Shown here: piece after piece, positions 8,701 to 11,590 of the stretch
Numbering within the stretch: position 1 is the first letter of the stretch
Layout: each line of letters begins with the position of its first letter
DNA from: an uncultured Duganella sp.
GTDB lineage: Bacteria > Pseudomonadota > Gammaproteobacteria > Burkholderiales > Burkholderiaceae
NCBI GenBank assembly: GCA_946482335.1
Contig: CAMLRG010000169.1
Coordinates: 1-11,590, forward strand
Direction of reading: 5' to 3'
DNA length: 11,590 nucleotides
Program-made: the position numbers and the translations under genes
Notes under the pieces: model-generated
Databases searched by the model: none
The model's input: only the letters and a program-made list of their open reading frames with translations
What the model was told of the DNA's origin: nothing

Positions 8701-8831
8701 GAATCCACTTGACCATAAATATTACCGGAGACATTCGACTGCGCCATGGCTGGTTCGACCATGGCAACCGTCAGTGCGGCAGTGCTAAACGCCAGCGCGA
8801 GGGCTCGCGCGATCACAGTTTTTCTCAACAT
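5751..8831 (-). CDS. Oar-like TonB-dependent receptor with carboxypeptidase-regulatory-like domain
   Basis: The product is a 1026-aa outer-membrane protein. Residues 1-30 form a signal peptide ending PAMA. Residues about 36-105 form a small beta-sandwich of the carboxypeptidase-regulatory-like type (GNIYGQVDSPAGASVVV, then NGRYQLSALPVGVYKV). A TonB-box-like VQITGTRSR is at 117-125 and the plug is at about 130-240 (FGAEFGRSTGGVVNISTKRG, 220-239). A long barrel ends in Phe (YNYRF). This architecture matches the Oar family. Myxococcus Oar is required for development and has been implicated in secretion of the protease PopC, while most relatives have no known ligand. Two cysteine pairs (TCDQ...FPCAL and NCIG...FFCDG) lie in likely surface loops. 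The start is supported by AGGA seven bases before the ATG. A strong terminator follows directly and a 599-base intergenic region precedes it, so it is probably a single-gene transcript. No partner gene is adjacent and the substrate is unknown. Confidence 0.93.
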   Translation of the reverse strand: MLRKTVIARALALAFSTAALTVAMVEPAMAQSNVSGNIYGQVDSPAGASVVVSNKETGLKRTVTPEANGRYQLSALPVGVYKVDLVRDGKVVNSTEIQVNVGQGTDASFTSSAIAKVQITGTRSRIDVSNTNSGATFTARELAKLPVTPTVASIIQLAPNTTRGDSRYGDANAPSFGGSAASENAFYINGFPITNVLFQVGASELPFGAIAQAQVLTGGFGAEFGRSTGGVVNISTKRGSNNWEVGGSMSWEPDSLRSTPKNLYYPKTGAAENAGTDGQIYQYNASDKMDRKIGNLYVSGPLIKDTLFLYANVERTRRDWEGTRVFADSAAASTTGWQDVQDRIGRSLVKIDWNINDNHRLEATYIDDKPKQDRKYYAFNYGSTTNAEGLAPLTHGTTVNGGAYYESYGPTPIAARVGAELKILNYTGNLSDDVTLTAMIGNSMTEHVFTPLNYNPNIPQVTAAANTRVPGFNYVNSQQRTTGNILTPGAFDEQDVMAVNLQWKAGDHTIRVGADKNDIKSKAGTSRAGGFTWQYGRTTTPTVSLGAGIAAPASNGGLGAQGYYVQRVVFSGVSTPSVEQAAQYIEDAWQVTKNVLIKAGLRNEQFTNYNGDKLAYVSQRHQLAPRLGATWDMYGDNSMKVFGNLGRYHLQMPTNVAVRAAGSSLFTREYFTYTGTDPNNASPTGLVPLSGVTSTNNEFGQAKDPRTVAAQNMKALYQDELIAGFERAHSPDLNFGAKLTYRKLRSTIDDTCDQRPFDAWAARNGVDASHYAFPCALFNPGEDNEFMIDFAGDGRLTKVNLTAAELGFPKVKRTYTALDLYAEHPLRNGWYGRINYTLSRNAGNTEGQTRSDSGQADVATTAVFDHPELSLYSDGLLPNDRKHQIKAYGFYQLTPEINIGANFLLSSGRPKNCIGNLPDSYGVDNPAAGYNSSFFFCDGKPAPRGSRGRMPWDNRLDLNFGYSPAYVKGLSLKVDVFNVFNRQIAQNMTEQYNTDSATTVNANYGGVLSYTAPRSVKLTAEYNYRF

Positions 8832-8942
8832 TTTCAGTTCCTAAAGTAAGCAGGTTTTCGACACGCGCCCGATGGATCGCACCAGCCGCTGCCGTTGTCA
8901 GCATTGATTATTGTTTTGTCCCGACTACTACCAAGGTGTTCC

Positions 8943-8958
8943 CTCGCAGTATTGCGAG
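8943..8958 (-). promoter_or_regulatory. Hairpin in the receptor mRNA leader
   Basis: CTCGCA and TGCGAG form a perfect six-pair stem with a four-base loop. It lies about 112 bases before the receptor ATG, inside the transcript if the promoter at 9010-9039 is right. It has no T-run, so a terminator role is unlikely. It may only stabilise the leader. Confidence 0.3.
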
Positions 8959-9009
8959 CGCTGGATCATTTAAAGGTAAATTAATCCGGCACTGTATGGA
9001 ATCACGCCC

Positions 9010-9039
9010 AATACAATTTAGTCAATGAATAAGCGTCAA
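9010..9039 (-). promoter_or_regulatory. Possible promoter of the Oar-like receptor gene
   Basis: On the minus strand TTGACG (9039-9034, five of six to consensus) and TGTATT (9015-9010, four of six) are spaced 18 bases apart. This would give a leader of about 170 bases. The match is modest and other starts in this AT-rich stretch are possible. Confidence 0.3.
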
Positions 9040-9054
9040 ATATTATTAAAACAC

Positions 9055-9075
9055 AACACTAAGAAGCTGAGTGTT
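9055..9075. repeat. Short inverted repeat AACACT/AGTGTT
   Basis: Six-base arms at 9055-9060 and 9070-9075 are separated by nine bases, just upstream of the proposed receptor -35. Arms this short in AT-rich DNA can occur by chance. Confidence 0.25.
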
Positions 9076-9107
9076 AAATTAAGATCGCTGCAGATGGGAG
9101 ATTTTAG

Positions 9108-9130
9108 TGACAATTGATGAGAATCAATTG
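9108..9130. promoter_or_regulatory. Operator-like inverted repeat CAATTGAT/ATCAATTG
   Basis: Perfect eight-base arms (9111-9118 and 9123-9130) flank the four bases GAGA. The left side extends to TGACAATTG (9108-9116), a 9-mer also found in the palindrome upstream of the other receptor. The segment GAGAATCAATT vaguely resembles part of a Fur box, but the full match is only about 11 of 19. It lies upstream of the proposed receptor -35, a position that suits an activator or a long-range repressor. It could equally serve the divergent FAD gene. Confidence 0.4.
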
Positions 9131-9186
9131 GGGCCGACAGGAATTTGGCGAGGTTTAACTTTGCCGGCGATGCAGAATTAAGCGCA

Positions 9187-9211
9187 TTAATTCATGCAAA
9201 TTCTGAATTAA
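9187..9211. repeat. Inverted repeat TTAATTCA/TGAATTAA
   Basis: Perfect eight-base arms at 9187-9194 and 9204-9211 are separated by nine bases and sit among direct GAATTAA copies at 9175, 9205, 9228 and 9295. They are possible sites for a DNA-binding or nucleoid protein. AT-rich composition makes chance a real alternative. Confidence 0.35.
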
Positions 9212-9353
9212 GTTTTCCGCGCGGGCGGAATTAATTTAAAAATAACTTGCGCACCATGTTGGCGCATGTCCTGCGTGCAACTATCGCACCCCTCGAATTA
9301 AAAGTACAGCAATAGGGCCCCGCCGCTTGGCTGGCGCAGATGCAAGCGTTGCG

Positions 9354-9382
9354 TTTATACAACCAAGGAAAGCGGGTAGAAT
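9354..9382 (+). promoter_or_regulatory. Possible promoter of the FAD-dependent protein gene
   Basis: TTTATA (9354-9359) and TAGAAT (9377-9382, five of six to TATAAT) are spaced 17 bases apart, giving an untranslated leader of about 40 bases before the ATG at 9431. Confidence 0.4.
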
Positions 9383-9430
9383 GTCTCCTTTGGGCCCGTT
9401 GCGCGCCCCATCCTGACGAGAAAGACCACC

Positions 9431-11062
9431 ATGTTGCGACTGAACGAAATCAAGCTCCCGCTCAACCATGAGGAACCGGAACTGGCCAAGGCCATCCTGG
9501 CCCGCCTGCAGATTTCGCCGGAGCAAATGCTGGCCTTTACCGTCTACAAGCGCAGCTACGATGCGCGCAAAAAAGCCAACATCTTCCTGATCTATTCGGT
9601 CGACGTGGAAACCACTGACGATGCCGGCATCCTGGCGCGCCGCGCCGACGACAAGCATCTGATGCCGGCGCCGGACATGGCCTACAAATTCGTGGCCCAT
9701 GGCGTGAATGCCGACGGCAAGCAGCCGCGGCCGGTGGTCATCGGCATGGGGCCTTGCGGCCTGTTCGCCGCCCTGATCCTGGCACAGATGGGGCTGAAGC
9801 CCATCGTCCTGGAGCGCGGCAAGACCGTGCGCGAGCGCACCAAGGATACCTTCGGCTTCTGGCGCAAGCGCCAGCTCAACCCGGAATCGAACGTGCAATT
9901 CGGTGAAGGCGGCGCCGGTACCTTCTCGGACGGCAAGCTGTACAGCCAGATCAGCGATCCCAAGCACTATGGGCGCAAGGTGCTGACCGAGTTCGTCAAG
10001 TCCGGCGCGCCGGAAGAAATCATTTACGTCAGCAAGCCGCACATCGGCACCTTCCGCCTGGTGAAGATGGTGGAGAACATGCGCGAGGAAATCCAGGCCC
10101 TGGGCGGTGAGATCCGCTTCGAACAGCGCGTGACCGATTTCGATATCCGCGAAGAAAACGGCGTGCGCCAGATGCGCGGCCTGCACCTGGCCAGCGGCGA
10201 ATATCTCGAAGCCACCCACGTGGTGCTGGCCATCGGCCACAGCTCGCGCGACACGTTCGAAAAACTGTATGAGCGCGGCGTTTATGTGGAGGCGAAGCCG
10301 TTCTCGATCGGTTTCCGGGTCGAGCACCCGCAATCGCTGATCGACCAGTGCCGCTTTGGCCCGAATGCCGGCCACCCGATCCTGGGCGCGGCCGACTACA
10401 AGCTGGTGCACCATGCCAGCAATGGCCGCGCGGTGTACAGCTTCTGCATGTGCCCGGGCGGCACGGTGGTGGCGGCGGCCTCGGAACCGGGTCGCGTGGT
10501 GACCAACGGCATGTCGCAATACTCGCGCGCCGAACGCAATGCCAATAGCGCCATCGTGGTGTCGATCAGCCCGGAACAGGATTACCCTGGCCATCCGCTG
10601 GCAGGCATCGCCCTGCAGCGCGAACTGGAAGAAAAGGCTTACCAGCTGGGCGGCGCCAACTACAATGCGCCGGGCCAGTTGATGGGCGACTTCGTGGCGG
10701 GCCGTCCGTCCACCGAACTGGGCGGTGTGACCCCTTCGTTCAAACCGGGCGTCACACTGACCGACCTGGCCACCATCCTGCCCGATTACGCGGTCGTGGC
10801 CTTGCGCGAAGCCTTCCCGGCCTTCGACAAGCAGGTCAAGGGTTACTTCAAGCACGATGCCGTGCTGACCGGCCTCGAGACGCGCACCTCCTCGCCGATC
10901 CGCATCAAGCGCAACAACGACGACCTGCAAAGCCTGAACACGCGCGGCCTGTTCCCGGCGGGCGAAGGCGCGGGTTATGCGGGCGGCATCCTGTCGGCCG
11001 GGGTGGATGGCATCAAGGTGGCGGAAGCGGTGGCCCTGTCCATGCAGGCGGCGCAGCGCTAA
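9431..11062 (+). CDS. NAD(P)/FAD-dependent oxidoreductase-like protein, COG2509 type
   Basis: Cytoplasmic flavoprotein-like protein of 543 aa with no signal peptide or membrane segment. Residues 1-90 are the family-specific N-terminal part (LRLNEIKLPL, then YKRSYDARKKANIFLIYSVDV at 39-59). A Rossmann dinucleotide-binding fold follows, with GMGPCG at 105-110 and acidic ERG at 128-130. NVQFGEGGAGTFSDGKL (154-170), SFCMCPGG (337-344), GLETRTSSPIRIKR (481-494) and the FAD-closing GLFPAGEGAGYAGGI (506-520) are features I associate with the uncharacterised FAD-dependent dehydrogenase family COG2509. Their reaction is not established. The CxC in SFCMCPGG could be redox active, but that is inference. 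The ribosome binding site is weak (GACGAGAAAG just upstream). The start agrees with the family N-terminus. The gene is divergent from the Oar-like receptor and ends 13 bases from the convergent kinase gene. Confidence 0.92.
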   Translation: MLRLNEIKLPLNHEEPELAKAILARLQISPEQMLAFTVYKRSYDARKKANIFLIYSVDVETTDDAGILARRADDKHLMPAPDMAYKFVAHGVNADGKQPRPVVIGMGPCGLFAALILAQMGLKPIVLERGKTVRERTKDTFGFWRKRQLNPESNVQFGEGGAGTFSDGKLYSQISDPKHYGRKVLTEFVKSGAPEEIIYVSKPHIGTFRLVKMVENMREEIQALGGEIRFEQRVTDFDIREENGVRQMRGLHLASGEYLEATHVVLAIGHSSRDTFEKLYERGVYVEAKPFSIGFRVEHPQSLIDQCRFGPNAGHPILGAADYKLVHHASNGRAVYSFCMCPGGTVVAAASEPGRVVTNGMSQYSRAERNANSAIVVSISPEQDYPGHPLAGIALQRELEEKAYQLGGANYNAPGQLMGDFVAGRPSTELGGVTPSFKPGVTLTDLATILPDYAVVALREAFPAFDKQVKGYFKHDAVLTGLETRTSSPIRIKRNNDDLQSLNTRGLFPAGEGAGYAGGILSAGVDGIKVAEAVALSMQAAQR

Positions 11063-11069
11063 GCGCTGC
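11053..11069. repeat. Hairpin spanning the FAD gene stop codon
   Basis: GCAGCGC and GCGCTGC form a perfect seven-pair stem with the TAA stop codon as loop, in the 13-base space between convergent stops. With a bulge the stem can extend through GGCG/CGCC. There is no T-run, so it may only weakly terminate or protect a 3' end. Confidence 0.4.
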
Positions 11070-11075
11070 CGCCCC

Positions 11076-11590
11076 TCAGGCCGCGCCCTGGCCGGGCGCC
11101 GGCCCCTTGACTTCAAACGGCATATGCAAGTGGAAGCGGCAGCCCGCCCCGGGCTCGCTGTGCACGTCCACCGTGCCGCCCATTTGCTGCATGATCGTAT
11201 ACACGATGTGCATGCCGAGCCCCGAACCGCCCTGCCCGCGCTTGGTGGTGAAGAAGGGCTCGAAAATCCGCTCGCGCACGCCCGGCGCCAAGCCGACGCC
11301 GTAGTCGATGAAATCCATGTCCAGCCAGCCGCCCTCGACGCTGGCGCGCACTGCCACCTTGCCGCCCGTACCTGCCGGATAAGCGTGGCGCGCCGCATTC
11401 ATCAACAGGTTGGACAGCACTTGCGAGAATTTGCCGGGCGGCAAGCGCGGCCGCAACAGGTGGTCGATGTCCACTTCCACCTGGATGCCGGCCTTGCGCA
11501 GTTCCGGGCTGTGCGCCGACACCACGCCCTGCACGTAATCCTTCAGCGCCAGCGTGCTGACATGCTCGGTGCCCTGGTCCACCGCCAGCT
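11076..11590 (-). CDS. Sensor histidine kinase, C-terminal ATPase domain, 5' part outside window
   Basis: The C-terminal 170 residues of a two-component sensor kinase, whose catalytic domain binds ATP to phosphorylate a conserved His. The frame is open to the right edge. A GTG at 11582 is not taken as the start because it falls just before the ATPase domain. The HATPase_c landmarks are present in order, numbered from the codon at 11582: N box FSQVLSNLLMNAARHA at 52-67, G1 box DYGVGL at 93-98, F box FEPFFTTKRG at 107-116 and G2 box GGSGLGMHIV at 118-127. The chain ends about 20 residues after the domain, so there is no C-terminal receiver. The His-containing dimerisation region and any sensory domain lie outside, so the signal and partner regulator are unknown. 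It is convergent with the FAD gene. Confidence 0.93.
   Translation of the reverse strand, partial: LAVDQGTEHVSTLALKDYVQGVVSAHSPELRKAGIQVEVDIDHLLRPRLPPGKFSQVLSNLLMNAARHAYPAGTGGKVAVRASVEGGWLDMDFIDYGVGLAPGVRERIFEPFFTTKRGQGGSGLGMHIVYTIMQQMGGTVDVHSEPGAGCRFHLHMPFEVKGPAPGQGAA

Larger units (their letters stand above)
8832..9430. other. AT-rich divergent intergenic region
   Basis: This 599-base gap lies between the divergently transcribed Oar-like receptor and FAD-protein genes. It is visibly more AT-rich than its flanks from about 8960 to 9300. It contains a leader hairpin (8943-8958), a possible receptor promoter (9010-9039), inverted repeats at 9055-9075, 9111-9130 and 9187-9211, four direct copies of GAATTAA (9175, 9205, 9228, 9295) and a possible promoter for the FAD gene (9354-9382). 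I see no convincing small gene. The minus-strand frame that enters it near 9281 is a shadow of the FAD gene. Confidence 0.6.

Noticed and set aside
2630..8831. The two receptor genes considered as one operon or a recent duplication
   Set aside because: A strong terminator and a separate promoter region lie between them, and the proteins differ in domain layout and sequence.
6183..8849. 888-codon plus-strand open frame opposite the Oar-like receptor
   Set aside because: It is antisense to a protein with a signal peptide, domain order and barrel terminus. The plus-strand translation has no recognisable domain.
11290..11310. DYGVG in place of DNGVG in the kinase G1 box, first read as a degenerate kinase
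   Set aside because: The key Asp and both Gly are intact, the middle residue varies in active kinases, and the N, F and G2 boxes are normal.
9281..11398. 705-codon minus-strand open frame
   Set aside because: It covers the complement of the FAD gene and the wrong frame of the kinase. Both of those are well supported by motifs.

Overview
The window looks like ordinary chromosome from a high-GC betaproteobacterium, most likely Oxalobacteraceae (Massilia/Duganella/Janthinobacterium-like). The basis is the character of the TktA-, RsmE- and Oar-like proteins, the codon use rich in third-position G/C, and a GGGGTCAGACCC-type palindrome that I recall from that family. Genus is inference. There are no tRNA or rRNA genes, CRISPR arrays, transposases or phage genes.

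Layout from left to right. (1) 1-1720, minus: most of a transketolase gene (tkt), whose 3' end runs off the left edge. (2) 1721-1845: divergent promoter region. (3) 1846-2571, plus: rsmE, the 16S rRNA m3U1498 methyltransferase. (4) 2567-2634: nested inverted repeats that contain the stop codons of two convergent genes. (5) 2630-5419, minus: a TonB-dependent outer-membrane receptor of about 930 aa. (6) 5426-5750: regulatory gap with a promoter, a CAATTG palindrome with Fur-box resemblance, two further palindromes and a strong terminator. (7) 5751-8831, minus: a second, Oar-type TonB-dependent receptor of 1026 aa with an N-terminal carboxypeptidase-regulatory-like domain. (8) 8832-9430: an AT-rich divergent intergenic region with several inverted repeats. 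(9) 9431-11062, plus: a COG2509-type FAD-dependent protein of unknown function. (10) 11076-11590, minus: the C-terminal ATPase part of a sensor histidine kinase, cut by the right edge.

Tkt (pentose phosphate pathway and carbon metabolism) and RsmE (ribosome modification) are housekeeping. The two receptors face the same way but are unlikely to be one operon, because a strong terminator and a separate promoter region lie between them. Both have an upstream element built from TGACAATTG and inverted CAATTG half-sites, so they may share a regulator. Neither has an adjacent TonB/ExbB/ExbD, sigma/anti-sigma pair or substrate enzyme in view, so their ligands cannot be assigned.

I did not find a clearly new multi-gene system. 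The best leads are the shared operator-like element upstream of the two receptors, the Oar-like receptor itself, the structured 5601-5628 segment, and the orphan COG2509 flavoprotein.
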